The notes: generated by a model from the letters alone, not told the origin. A stretch of 64,000 bases of DNA from SAR202 cluster bacterium bin16 (GCA_002238425.1 MPMJ01000012.1:1-64000), one strand, 5' to 3'. Counted from the stretch's first letter, positions 15,514 through 23,177 are shown. Translations and numbers: made by a program.

Positions 15514-16776
15514 TCAGTCTTCGTAGCGGCGGAAGACGAGGCAGGCGTTCTGGCCGCCGAAGCCGAAGCTGTTGGAGAGGACGGTGCGCACGTCGGCGGG
15601 GCGTGCCTCGTTCGGCACGTAGTCGAGGTCGCAGGCAGGGTCGGGCGTCGTGTAGTTGATGGTGGGGTGGATGAGGCCGTGCAAGATGGTCTGTATGCAG
15701 GCTATTGCCTCCATGCCCCCCGCGCCTCCGAGCGCGTGCCCGATCATGGATTTCGTGGAGCTGATGGGTATCTTGTAAGCGGCGTCGCCGAACGCACGCT
15801 TGATGGCGAGCGTCTCCGAGACGTCGTTGAGCGGCGTCGACGTGCCGTGAGCGTTGATGTAGTCCACCTCGTGCGGGCCGACGCCTGCGTCTTCAAGCGC
15901 CCAGCGGATGGCGCGCGCCGCGCCAGCGCCGTCGTCGTCGGGCTGGAACTGGTGTCCCGCGTCCGCTGACACTCCGTAGCCGATCACCTCGGCGACGATG
16001 GGCGCGTCGCGCCTGAGCGCGTGCTCCAGCGATTCGACGACGAGGATGCCCGCGCCTTCCGCAGGCACGAAGCCGTCGCGGCCGGCGTCGAAGGGGCGGC
16101 TCGCGGCGGGAGGGTCGTCGTTGCGAGTGCTGAGCGCGCGCATGACGCAGAAGCCCGCGAGGCCGAGCTGGCTGATGCCGGCCTCGGTCCCGCCGGTAAG
16201 CATCACGTCGGCGGCGCCACGACGTATGACCTCGGCGGCGTCGCCGATGGACTGGGTGGAGGCGGCGCACGCGGTGACGATGGTGCTGCAGGGACCGCGC
16301 GCGCCGATGTGCCGGCTGACGTTCGCGGCGGCCATGTTGGGGAGGATCATGGGGAAGAAGAACGGCGACATGCGCATGCCGCCGCGTTCGATGAGGATGC
16401 GCATGCTCTCGTCGATGGTGGGGAAGCCGCCGTTGCCGTTGCCGAGGTAGACGCCCATGCGGTCAACGTCCACGTTCGCGGCGGAGAGTCCGGCGCTCCG
16501 CATCGCCTCATCGGTGGCGGCGCTGGCGAGCTGGGAGAAGCGCGCCAGCCTGCGCGCCTCCCGCTTCTCGACGTACTGCTCAGGGTCGAAGCCGGAGACC
16601 TCGCCGGATATCCTGCAGGGGTAGTCGGTGGGGTCGGCAAGCGTCATGGGGCCGATGCCGGAGCGCCCCGTGGCGAGCCCCTCCCAGAACTCGGCGACGC
16701 TCTCGCCAAGTGGCGTCACGGCGCCCATGCCGGTAACGACCACTCGCTTGCGTCCATTCGCGTTGAGTCCGGTCAT
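15514..16776 (-). CDS. fabF: Beta-ketoacyl-ACP synthase II
   Basis: Condensing enzyme of fatty-acid elongation; it joins malonyl-ACP to acyl-ACP. The Cys-His-His triad is clear: C170 in STIVTACAAS, His in INAHGTSTPLND (about 310) and His in KSMIGHALGGAGG (about 347). The length of 420 residues and the GFGGQNACLVFRR C-terminus match KAS II. The gene lies 4 bp from folC and is read with it. No other fab genes are next to it. Confidence 0.93.
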   Translation of the reverse strand: MTGLNANGRKRVVVTGMGAVTPLGESVAEFWEGLATGRSGIGPMTLADPTDYPCRISGEVSGFDPEQYVEKREARRLARFSQLASAATDEAMRSAGLSAANVDVDRMGVYLGNGNGGFPTIDESMRILIERGGMRMSPFFFPMILPNMAAANVSRHIGARGPCSTIVTACAASTQSIGDAAEVIRRGAADVMLTGGTEAGISQLGLAGFCVMRALSTRNDDPPAASRPFDAGRDGFVPAEGAGILVVESLEHALRRDAPIVAEVIGYGVSADAGHQFQPDDDGAGAARAIRWALEDAGVGPHEVDYINAHGTSTPLNDVSETLAIKRAFGDAAYKIPISSTKSMIGHALGGAGGMEAIACIQTILHGLIHPTINYTTPDPACDLDYVPNEARPADVRTVLSNSFGFGGQNACLVFRRYED

Positions 16777-16780
16777 GTGC

Positions 16781-18175
16781 TCAGACTCTCCCCAGGGCGG
16801 ATGCCTGCGGGTCGAACTCAGGATAGTGCTCTCCGGCGATGCCGAGGGAGTATTGCAGCGCTTCGGCGACAGCGAAAAGGGAACCGGTCACGAGGACGAG
16901 GTCGCCGCTATCGGCTGCGTCGAGTGCCTGTCCGATACCCTCGGCGACGCTGCTGGCACTGTGGGAGCTCGTTCCCAGGCGTTCGAAGAGCGAGGCGAGC
17001 ATACCGGGGTGCGCGGCGCGCGGGTGGCGCGAAGCGACGGTCCAGACCTCGTCCGCGAAGGCTGCCGCCTCCCCGGTGAGCAGGTCTATCTGCTTGTCGC
17101 TGGATGCGCCGAACACGAGGTGGACGCGCGCGCCGGGCAGGTATTCCCGCACGGTCTCACGCAGCCTTGCCATGGAGTAGGGGTTGTGCGCGCCGTCCAC
17201 GACGAGGTACGGGTCGGTGGCGAGCAGCTGGAAGCGGCCGTCCCAGCGCACGGACGCGAGACCCGCTTCGATGGCATCACGCGTCAGAGGGAGCGGCGCC
17301 TGCTCCAGGGCGGCGACGGCGACCGCCGCGTTCTCGGCCTGGTGCGCGCCGAGCAGCGGCAGGCGGATGCGGTAGCGGTCGCGGGCGGTCGTCACCAGCA
17401 CCGTCTGGCCGGTGAGGTCGTGCGCTTCCTGCACGTAGGGTACGTCGCGGCCCACCTCGGTGAGCGGGGCGCCCATGGCCTGAGCCCGCGCTCGGATGAC
17501 GTTCATCGCTCCGGGGTACTGCGGCGCGGAGATGACGGGCTGAGTGCCCTTGACGATGCCGGCCTTCTCTACCGCGATCTCCTCGACGGTTGAGCCGAGG
17601 ATGGCGGTGTGATCGAGGCTGACGGAGGTGATGACGGCGACGTTCGACGGAGCGACGTTGGTTGCGTCCAGCCGTCCGCCGAGGCCGACCTCCAGCACGA
17701 CGGCGTCTGCTTCCTCGTCGCGAAAGACGTCCAGCGCCATCGCGGTGAGGGCCTCGAACGTGGAGGGCGCGCCGATGGGCTCCTGGGCCATGTCCTCGAC
17801 GACAGGCCAGATGCGGGCGACGGCTGCGGCGAAGGTCTGCTCGGCGAGCTGCTCGCCGTTCAGGCGGATACGTTCTCGGAACGAATGGAGGTGGGGAGAG
17901 GTGTAGAGCCCCGTGCGCAGGCCGTGCGCCCGGAGGGCGCTTGCGGTCATGGCGGCGACGCTGCCCTTGCCCTTGGTCCCGGCGACGTGGATGAGCGGCG
18001 GCCCGCCGTGGAGCAGGTCCAGCCGGGTCGCCAACTCCCGCATACGTTCCAGGTCGTACTTGTACGTGGGGGCAGCATGGCCCGTCATCCGCTCGAGGTC
18101 GGCGAGCGAGAGGAGGCGGTGCAGGGCTTCTTCGTAGGCGGCGTTTGAGGCGTGTTCGGGGTCGTGCGCAGGCAT
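16781..18175 (-). CDS. folC: Bifunctional folylpolyglutamate synthase / dihydrofolate synthase
   Basis: Mur-ligase-family enzyme that adds glutamate to folates. The ATP loop is HVAGTKGKGSVAAM (residues about 63-76), with TSPHLHSFRERIRLNGE, EVGLGGRLDATN and VDGAHNPYSM further on. An upstream frame to 18265 adds 30 unlikely residues. ATG 18175 is chosen because MPAHDPEHASNAAYEEALHRL matches the family start and AGGA lies just upstream. It begins the folC-fabF transcript and abuts the island at 18.25-23.3 kb. Confidence 0.9.
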   Translation of the reverse strand: MPAHDPEHASNAAYEEALHRLLSLADLERMTGHAAPTYKYDLERMRELATRLDLLHGGPPLIHVAGTKGKGSVAAMTASALRAHGLRTGLYTSPHLHSFRERIRLNGEQLAEQTFAAAVARIWPVVEDMAQEPIGAPSTFEALTAMALDVFRDEEADAVVLEVGLGGRLDATNVAPSNVAVITSVSLDHTAILGSTVEEIAVEKAGIVKGTQPVISAPQYPGAMNVIRARAQAMGAPLTEVGRDVPYVQEAHDLTGQTVLVTTARDRYRIRLPLLGAHQAENAAVAVAALEQAPLPLTRDAIEAGLASVRWDGRFQLLATDPYLVVDGAHNPYSMARLRETVREYLPGARVHLVFGASSDKQIDLLTGEAAAFADEVWTVASRHPRAAHPGMLASLFERLGTSSHSASSVAEGIGQALDAADSGDLVLVTGSLFAVAEALQYSLGIAGEHYPEFDPQASALGRV

Positions 18176-18252
18176 GGGGATCCTGCTGCGAGCGTAGCAG
18201 TGGGGCGTCGGCTCAGTCAACGGAGAGGCGGGGATGAGAAGCGGGAGCAGAG

Positions 18253-18264
18253 GCCGGTAGTACA
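18253..18264. repeat. 12-bp direct repeat, left island boundary
   Basis: GCCGGTAGTACA occurs here and at 23297-23308. The two copies lie just outside folC and dnaE and enclose all accessory genes between them. This is consistent with a target-site or attachment duplication. Confidence 0.45.
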
Positions 18265-18269
18265 ACCTT

Positions 18270-18316
18270 GTTCCAGAAGTGGGGACCGTTCCAGAAGGCA
18301 GGAATCCGTTCCAAAA
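18270..18316. repeat. Three short direct repeats (GTTCCAGAAG)
   Basis: GTTCCAGAAG at 18270 and 18288 and GTTCCAAAAC at 18308, spaced 18 and 20 bp. They may be binding sites of a regulator or recombinase at the island edge; role unknown. Confidence 0.45.
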
Positions 18317-18379
18317 CCCCCAGCGCAGGAGAAAGGAGACCGGACATGCAGGAGCAGAAGCAGGCGCAGGATGACTCGG

Positions 18380-18637
18380 TCAGGCAAACAGACGCGGTGG
18401 AATGGTTCGTAGCGCTTCCTCGAACGCCTCAAGAAGCGGTTGAAACCTATCGCGCGGCACTACAAGCGTCAGTACCGATTCGGACCCAATGGCTCCATCC
18501 GGCGTGCTTAGGATCCGGATGAGGAAGTGCTCTTCACCGGAGTCACCGTGTACCATCCCTCCGAACTCGGCTTCCAGCAGGAGGCCGGGGTTCTCCAGGT
18601 CGGAGAAGTACCGTGGGCGTCGCTCGTTCTCAGTCAT
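18380..18637 (-). CDS. Hypothetical acidic small protein
   Basis: 85 residues, no recognised family. The sequence has a protein-like mix of charged and hydrophobic residues, with an N-terminal acidic half (RPRYFSDLENPGLLLEAEFG) and a C-terminal amphipathic helix (LLEAFEEALRTI). The start is supported by AAAGGGGA about eight bases upstream. It lies 23 bp after the trypsin-like lipoprotein gene on the same strand, so the two are probably one transcript. A shorter frame on the opposite strand (18346-18522) overlaps it and is judged spurious. Confidence 0.6.
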   Translation of the reverse strand: MTENERRPRYFSDLENPGLLLEAEFGGMVHGDSGEEHFLIRILSTPDGAIGSESVLTLVVPRDRFQPLLEAFEEALRTIPPRLFA

Positions 18638-18660
18638 CGTTCAGTCCCCTTTCTGTCTCT

Positions 18661-19497
18661 TCATCGTTCAGCCATCCTTCTGACCCTTTCCACCCACACC
18701 GCGACCACCGTGTAGGGCGGCCACCACGTCCCGAGCTCCTCAGCCAGCTCCCGCATCCTATACTCCGGGGCGTGGAGCCGGGCGTCCTCATTGATCTCCG
18801 CAGTGATGATCCCGATGACCTCGTACGTCTTCGCGGTGACCAGTGCCCCGCCGGAATGCCCCTCGTCCGCATCGACGTCGGCCCCGATCAAGGACGGCCA
18901 CTTAGCCCCGATGATCTCACCCCGGTCGGCGATCACCCTTTCACGCCCGGAGTCGAAACCGACCGCGTACACCGTATCCCCGCGCTCGGGTATGTCCTGC
19001 GAGAACTCCGCAGCCAGGAACCACTTGGAACAGCAGACGGACAGCACGGCGATGTCCAGGTCAGGATCGTAGGACACGATCTCGGCCGGATAGTCTTTCA
19101 GAGGACCAGGTTCCGCCACAATGGATACTTCGATGCCTTTGGGGGCCTCATCGATCACGTGGTAGGCCGTGAGGAGTCTGGCCTCTCCGGTGTTGGGGTT
19201 GGCCCAGATGACCACCCCTGATCCCTGTGCGGCAGTACCCAGTCCCAGTGGGGCGACGACCCGAACCACACTCCGGCGATAACGGTCCAGCCCCGCTCCG
19301 ATGGGCAGGGGGATGGGAGTAGGAGTGGCAGTCACGGTCGGGGTCGGAGGCCGCGGAGTAGGAGTGGGCGTGGCCTGCGGCGTCGGCGTGGGTTCTGGAG
19401 TTGGGCTGGGTGTAGCTGTCGGTGTAGGCATCGGGGCCGTGCAGGCCAGAAGAAGCGCGACGAGAATCAGAGCGGCCAAGGCAAGTACGCGGCACAT
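18661..19497 (-). CDS. Trypsin-like serine protease lipoprotein
   Basis: A surface-anchored protease of 278 residues. The signal peptide ends in a lipobox (VALLLAC, lipidated C19). Residues 20-65 are a Pro/Thr repeat stalk (PTPTATPSPTPEPTPTPQ). The protease domain then shows the full triad: H113 (TAYHVID), D148 (DPDLDIAVL) and S215 (DEGHSGGALV). There is no PDZ domain, unlike DegP/HtrA. It lies inside the island, divergent from the transposase-like operon, with a structured intergenic region between. The target is unknown. Confidence 0.85.
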   Translation of the reverse strand: MCRVLALAALILVALLLACTAPMPTPTATPSPTPEPTPTPQATPTPTPRPPTPTVTATPTPIPLPIGAGLDRYRRSVVRVVAPLGLGTAAQGSGVVIWANPNTGEARLLTAYHVIDEAPKGIEVSIVAEPGPLKDYPAEIVSYDPDLDIAVLSVCCSKWFLAAEFSQDIPERGDTVYAVGFDSGRERVIADRGEIIGAKWPSLIGADVDADEGHSGGALVTAKTYEVIGIITAEINEDARLHAPEYRMRELAEELGTWWPPYTVVAVWVERVRRMAER

Positions 19498-19531
19498 AAG
19501 GTGCCCTCCTGTCGCATGGTAGAGAGGTACT

Positions 19532-19649
19532 TGCCAGAGCCCCTACGCACCACGTGAGCCGACAGAAGGGCATGTTGCCCTCTCTGCACATGCGGATATG
19601 GCTCACGCCTGGGTAGGGAAGATGGCGTGCGTTTATTGGGGCTCTGGCA
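19532..19649. ncRNA. Candidate structured RNA or nested inverted-repeat element
   Basis: Three inverted repeats are nested around one centre. The outer pair is TGCCAGAGCCCC (19532-19543) with GGGGCTCTGGCA (19638-19649), perfect over 12 bp. The middle pair is CGTGAGCC (19553-19560) with GGCTCACG (19600-19607). The inner hairpin is AGGGCA-TGT-TGCCCT (19567-19581). CCCTAC/GTAGGG (19541/19613) could pair as an alternative. It lies in the leader region of the protease gene. Transcription is not shown. Confidence 0.4.
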
Positions 19650-19743
19650 GGCTTGAGGCTACAGGATGGGGTGGGGGTGGCGCAAGGCTGGGCGACGGAA
19701 TCGGCGCACGGCAGGAGTAGTGCATTACTCCCAAAATGGGGTA

Positions 19744-19773
19744 TTGACATCGACGGTGGCGAGGTAGTAGACT
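19744..19773 (+). promoter_or_regulatory. Sigma-70-type promoter for the SWIM/transposase-like operon
   Basis: TTGACA at 19744-19749 (perfect -35), 18-bp spacer, TAGACT at 19768-19773. An imperfect palindrome TACTCCCAAAATGGGGTA lies directly upstream and touches the -35 box, a plausible operator position. Confidence 0.6.
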
Positions 19774-19793
19774 ACTTTTCGAGGTAATAGAAA

Positions 19794-19833
19794 GGGCGCT
19801 CTCACCCGCCTTGCCAAGCAATCGAGAGCGCCC
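19794..19833 (+). promoter_or_regulatory. Leader hairpin
   Basis: GGGCGCTCTC (19794-19803) pairs perfectly with GAGAGCGCCC (19824-19833) around a 20-nt loop. The 3' arm ends a few bases before the GGAGG that serves the leader ORF, so folding could affect access to that ribosome site. Confidence 0.55.
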
Positions 19834-19849
19834 CTTGGAGGCAACAGCC

Positions 19850-19966
19850 ATGCTCTATGCACATGGTCGCCGCACACACGGGGGATTCCATCCTCGGGCC
19901 CCACCGTGTCTTCCTCACCATACACATCCGGGGAACAGAATGCAAGAGGCGAGGAGGCCAGTTTGA
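19850..19966 (+). CDS. Leader ORF (38 codons), translationally coupled
   Basis: ATG at 19850 follows TTGGAGG with good spacing. The peptide starts MLYAHGRRTHGGFHPRA and is basic, rich in His, Pro and Arg, with no family resemblance. Its TGA stop (19964-19966) overlaps the TTG start (19963) of the next gene, the pattern of translational coupling. It may be a regulatory leader peptide rather than a functional protein. Confidence 0.5.
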   Translation: MLYAHGRRTHGGFHPRAPPCLPHHTHPGNRMQEARRPV

Positions 19967-20454
19967 CGGAACATGTGGAACAGGGGGACGTCATAGACGT
20001 GCAGCGTTACCGCGCCGTGATCGCGGAGATAGACAAGACGTTGGTAGGCGTACGGGAGAGGCAGGAGAAGGCTGAGGTTGAGTACAACTTGGTCGCTAAG
20101 CGGGCAGGAGAGCTTGAACTTCTGATGACTGGGCTCAAGCGGCAGTACGACAAGCTCCTGACGCAGAAGGCGTTCTGGGTGGACGAGATGGCCAAGGGGC
20201 CTCCGCCTCCACCAGACGAGCCGTTCGGAGATGTCATCATACGACTGATAAAGGAGGACCCGACGTACACCACCGCACAGCTGATCGAGCGGCTGGACCC
20301 CGCCTACTTCCCTGAGGGCATAACTCCCAACTGGAAGCGGAAGGTGTCGATGCGCCGGCGCTGGGCGTTGGAGCGGATGGGGCTGTGGAAGAACGATGAT
20401 AACCGCGGAGGACATACGGCAGCAGACGACCCTGCCTCCGGAGAGTCCGGATGA
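19963..20454 (+). CDS. Coiled-coil / winged-helix-like accessory protein of the transposase-like operon
   Basis: Not a recognised family. From the TTG start (preceded by GAGGAGG) it has 163 residues. Residues about 10-70 are strongly heptad-like (RYRAVIAEIDKTLVGVRERQ... to QYDKLL), a coiled coil. A proline-rich hinge (KGPPPPPDEP) precedes a basic helical segment (DPTYTTAQLIERLDPAYFP and RKVSMRRRWALERMGLW) resembling a DNA-binding winged helix. Its end overlaps the next gene by 59 bp in another frame. A GTG at 19906 would give a longer form inside the leader ORF. Confidence 0.6.
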   Translation: MTEHVEQGDVIDVQRYRAVIAEIDKTLVGVRERQEKAEVEYNLVAKRAGELELLMTGLKRQYDKLLTQKAFWVDEMAKGPPPPPDEPFGDVIIRLIKEDPTYTTAQLIERLDPAYFPEGITPNWKRKVSMRRRWALERMGLWKNDDNRGGHTAADDPASGESG

Positions 20455-21673
20455 CGGGGATGCTGGTCGTCGTCAACGGGGGATGGCTATCGCCTCCCTC
20501 GTGCCCATCCAGAAACGCAAGAGCGGGTTCAGGGTGCCCTCGCAATCGGGACATGGCTCGTACTTCGTCATCCCGGATGCGTGGGACCCCTACTGCTCCT
20601 GCGAGGACTTCGAGACGAATCTGGCCAAGTGCAAGCACATCTACGCGGTCGAGTTCCTCCTCCATCAAGACCTGATCCCCAAGTGGCGGTACACCAATAC
20701 CAAGGTAGACCGCCCCACGCGCGGGCAGAACTGGCCCGCCTACAACAGGGCCCAAGCTTACGAGAAGGAGCATTTCGTCCGGCTGCTGTGGGAGCTGTGT
20801 GATTCGGTCCCGCAGCCCCCGCAGTCTGCCGGACGCCCCCGCCTCCTTCTATCGGATGTGGTGTTCGGGATCGGGCTGAAGGTCTACTCCACCCTCTCCG
20901 GCAGGCGGGCCCTGTCCTCCATCAGAGACGCCGAAGCCCAGGGGTTGGTGGGGAGGGCGCCGTCGTTCACGTCCCTCTTCCGCTACCTGGAAGACGCGTC
21001 CATCACCCCGATCCTGAAGACGCTCGTGGAACGCTCCGCCCTCCCCCTGCGGTCCATCGAAACGGACTTCGCGGTCGACTCCTCGGGGTTCTCCACGTCC
21101 GTGTTCGACCGGTGGTTCGATCACAGCTACGGCCGGCAGAGACGCGTGGGGAAGTGGTTGAAGTGCCACCTGATCTGCGGGGTCCACACCAATATCGTCA
21201 CCAGCGTCGAGGTCACCCCCACGGTGACTGCGGACACCATCTACCTGGAACCCCTGGTGCAGGCCACCGCGCGCAACTTCGACATCTCGGAGGTCTCTGC
21301 GGACAAGGCATACCTGAGCCGGAAGAACCTGCGGGTGATCGACGAGGTTGGAGCGACGCCGTTCATCCCGTTCAAGTCGAAGTCCCGCAGCCACGAGGCC
21401 CACGAGGTGCTATGGAACCGGATGTTCCACTTCTACAACCTCCACCGGGCTGAGTTTCTGGCCCACTACCACAAGCGGTCGAACGTGGAGACGACGTTCT
21501 CCATGATCAAGGCGAAGTTCGGGGCGGCGGTGCGGACGCGGACTCCGGTGGCGCAGGTGAACGAGGTGCTGGCCAAGGTGCTGTGTCACAACATCTGCGT
21601 GTTGATCCAGTCGGCGTACGAGCTGGGCGTTGGAGAGGTGTTCACCCTCAGCCCGCTTGGTGTTGACGCCTAA
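20396..21673 (+). CDS. SWIM zinc-finger DDE transposase-like protein
   Basis: 425 residues. The N-terminal SWIM zinc finger is CxC-x9-CxH (C67, C69, C79, H81 in YCSCEDFETNLAKCKHIY). The C-terminal RNase H-like transposase domain of the IS4/IS5 (DDE_Tnp_1) type has candidate catalytic residues D228 (AVDSSGF), D303 (SADKAYLS) and E365 (NVETTFSMIKAKFG). ATG 20396 overlaps the upstream gene; ATG 20483 is an alternative that keeps both domains. I see no terminal inverted repeats, and the unit has its own promoter and terminator. It may therefore be a solo or domesticated transposase. Confidence 0.82.
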   Translation: MITAEDIRQQTTLPPESPDDGDAGRRQRGMAIASLVPIQKRKSGFRVPSQSGHGSYFVIPDAWDPYCSCEDFETNLAKCKHIYAVEFLLHQDLIPKWRYTNTKVDRPTRGQNWPAYNRAQAYEKEHFVRLLWELCDSVPQPPQSAGRPRLLLSDVVFGIGLKVYSTLSGRRALSSIRDAEAQGLVGRAPSFTSLFRYLEDASITPILKTLVERSALPLRSIETDFAVDSSGFSTSVFDRWFDHSYGRQRRVGKWLKCHLICGVHTNIVTSVEVTPTVTADTIYLEPLVQATARNFDISEVSADKAYLSRKNLRVIDEVGATPFIPFKSKSRSHEAHEVLWNRMFHFYNLHRAEFLAHYHKRSNVETTFSMIKAKFGAAVRTRTPVAQVNEVLAKVLCHNICVLIQSAYELGVGEVFTLSPLGVDA

Positions 21674-21706
21674 CACCCAGTGAGCCAACCGCCCGGGTGA
21701 ACCAAC

Positions 21707-21731
21707 AGGAGGGCGTGGGACGCCCTCCTTT
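21707..21731 (+). terminator. Rho-independent terminator of the transposase-like operon
   Basis: AGGAGGGCGT / ACGCCCTCCT, a perfect 10-bp stem with loop GGG, followed by a short T-run, 34 bp after the stop codon at 21673. Confidence 0.8.
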
Positions 21732-21787
21732 CCATGCCTAAGCCCACCAGCAGACGCAGGACTAGTTTGGTACACTTGTGTGTGGGA

Positions 21788-21815
21788 TTGACGGGAGGCG
21801 CGCTTGGGATAACAT
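21788..21815 (+). promoter_or_regulatory. Candidate promoter of the proteasome-like operon
   Basis: TTGACG (21788-21793), 16-bp spacer, TAACAT (21810-21815). It lies just before AGGTGG, the ribosome site of the gene at 21844, and after the terminator of the upstream operon. Confidence 0.45.
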
Positions 21816-21843
21816 CCGTCCATCCTCCCCTAGGTGGTAAGAA

Positions 21844-22548
21844 ATGACCGTTTGCATAGCAGCCCTCTACGACAATGGGAGAGGGGTTGTACTAGCCTCG
21901 GACCAGCTTGTGACGGCGAGTATCCCTATCGGCTACGAGTTTGAACACCAAGAGATCCCCAAGATAGTGCCGATGGCCGCCTCAGTCCCCATATACGCGC
22001 TCGCAGCAGGTGATGTGCTTCTGGGAACAGAGATTCTCAATATCGCCAGGGTGCAGATACAGCAGCAACAGCATACAGTTACGGCAGCGGAGGCGGTCGA
22101 AGCCATCAGAGTTGTCTATCAGCGCGTTCGGCTTCTCAATATCGTGCAAAGGGAGTTGGAGCCTCGAGGGCTGACCTTGGACTCCTACTACGGCAATCAC
22201 CAGGCACTCGCGCCTCAGGTCCTGCAGATTGTGGACCAAGCGATGTCACAGGCTGATATCGGCGTGGAGTTCATCGTTGCAGGACCGGGTGAGGGCAGTG
22301 CGTACACCATACATACGGTTAGCAACCCGGGAACGACGAATGACCATACACCCATAGGGTACTGCGCCATTGGGTCCGGAGCGCCTCATGCGATGTATTC
22401 CTTGATCGAGGCTCCGTATAAGCATTCCTTGGGCAGCGCCGAGGTGAAAGAATTGGTCCACCAGGCGAAGGCTCGAAGTGAGGTTGCCCCCGGAGTTGGG
22501 TCAGAGACACAGGTACAGGTGATACCAAGTGAGGACGATGAAGAGTAA
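21844..22548 (+). CDS. Proteasome-like Ntn hydrolase
   Basis: A 234-residue protein with the 20S proteasome/Anbu-like fold signature. After Met removal the N-terminus is Thr (MTVCIAALYDNG), the expected nucleophile. D20 (VLASDQLVT) and K40 (QEIPKIVP) match the Asp and Lys that assist it. CAIGSGAPHAMYSLIE matches the conserved Ser/Gly segment that completes the site. The last about 20 residues are acidic and disordered. It leads a four-gene operon: the next start overlaps its stop by 11 bp. No ATPase unfoldase, Pup or second proteasome subunit is nearby, so it is probably a self-compartmentalising, Anbu- or BPH-like peptidase. Confidence 0.8.
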   Translation: MTVCIAALYDNGRGVVLASDQLVTASIPIGYEFEHQEIPKIVPMAASVPIYALAAGDVLLGTEILNIARVQIQQQQHTVTAAEAVEAIRVVYQRVRLLNIVQRELEPRGLTLDSYYGNHQALAPQVLQIVDQAMSQADIGVEFIVAGPGEGSAYTIHTVSNPGTTNDHTPIGYCAIGSGAPHAMYSLIEAPYKHSLGSAEVKELVHQAKARSEVAPGVGSETQVQVIPSEDDEE

Positions 22549-22708
22549 TCCAGATGAAAAGCCCTACAAGATGAAGTGGCTTGACGCTGAGCGCAAACTT
22601 CAGATCAGGGGATTCCCACTGCAACCCTCCCGCGCACGCACCAATCCTCGAAGTTGGGGTAGCAAGTTTCCAACAGAGTCTCCGCCCCCGCCAGCCCTGC
22701 CTAGCTAA
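22538..22708 (+). CDS. Small hypothetical protein (56 aa), coupled to the Ntn hydrolase
   Basis: ATG at 22538 overlaps the end of the Ntn hydrolase gene by 11 bp and is preceded by GTGAGG. The product starts MKSNPDEKPYKMKWLDAERK, a basic and polar N-terminal part, and ends in a Pro-rich tail (TESPPPPALPS). There is no known domain. The overlap and ribosome site argue that it is translated. It could be a substrate, adaptor or regulator of the Ntn hydrolase; that is inference. Confidence 0.5.
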   Translation: MKSNPDEKPYKMKWLDAERKLQIRGFPLQPSRARTNPRSWGSKFPTESPPPPALPS

Positions 22709-22719
22709 GGGAGGGAGAA

Positions 22720-23007
22720 ATGAGCGATGAGCTGACACCGACATGCCGAACTTGCAAGGTTCCTGCACTAGTGAATGGGTCCGGCGAGCAAATCGAACTA
22801 ATCGTCTGCCCCTCCTGTGGTGTAGAGCTCCGTGGAGAGGCTGCCAGACAGATGATACGCGAGCACGGCTCCTACTACACGGGCAAGGCGTTCAATGACA
22901 TGATGCGGAAGGCCATGCGAGGGGCCAAGAACGTGAAGTACGTTCCTGGCAATCTACGTGATCCCGGCGGACCGTTCATCTTCACCACAATCAAGGAGAC
23001 TCCATGA
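22720..23007 (+). CDS. Zinc-ribbon protein (95 aa)
   Basis: Two CxxC pairs near the N-terminus (CRTC and CPSC, about residues 9-12 and 29-32) form a zinc ribbon. The rest is a basic helical region (GKAFNDMMRKAMRGAKNVKY) followed by PGGPFIFTTIKETP. No named family is recognised. The ribosome site GGGAGG is strong. The gene lies 11 bp after the 56-aa ORF, and its stop overlaps the next start (ATGA). It may bind nucleic acid or the partner proteins of the operon. Confidence 0.65.
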   Translation: MSDELTPTCRTCKVPALVNGSGEQIELIVCPSCGVELRGEAARQMIREHGSYYTGKAFNDMMRKAMRGAKNVKYVPGNLRDPGGPFIFTTIKETP

Positions 23008-23177
23008 GAGACGCCGCCCTAGAGACCCTCCTCCGCATCGGAGCCTGCATACTACTGGCCGGGGCCGTCATCATCTTCATCGCCGCCCTTCTCGCCGACA
23101 CCCCCGCCATGCTCATCTTGGCAGTCATCGCGTTCGTCCTCGCCGTGTTCCTCTCCATCTGGGCCCGGCGCATCTAG
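23004..23177 (+). CDS. Small two-span membrane protein (57 aa)
   Basis: ATG at 23004 overlaps the zinc-ribbon stop (ATGA) and AAGGAG precedes it. The product starts MRDAALETLLRIGACILLAG and consists of two hydrophobic helices (LLAGAVIIFIAALLA and MLILAVIAFVLAVFLSIW) joined by a short loop (DTPA), ending in the basic tail ARRI. It is the last gene of the operon. Toxin-like or membrane-anchor roles are possible but unsupported. Confidence 0.6.
   Translation: MRDAALETLLRIGACILLAGAVIIFIAALLADTPAMLILAVIAFVLAVFLSIWARRI

Noticed and set aside
18346-18522. Plus-strand reading frame starting MQEQKQAQDDSVRQTDAVEW with a ribosome-like GGAG
   Set aside because: It overlaps most of the minus-strand small gene at 18380-18637, which has better composition, a better ribosome site and an operon partner. 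Kept only as a remote possibility.
19744-21731. A standard insertion sequence with terminal inverted repeats
   Set aside because: No inverted repeats were found at the ends of the transposase-like operon by eye, and promoter and terminator lie inside the unit.
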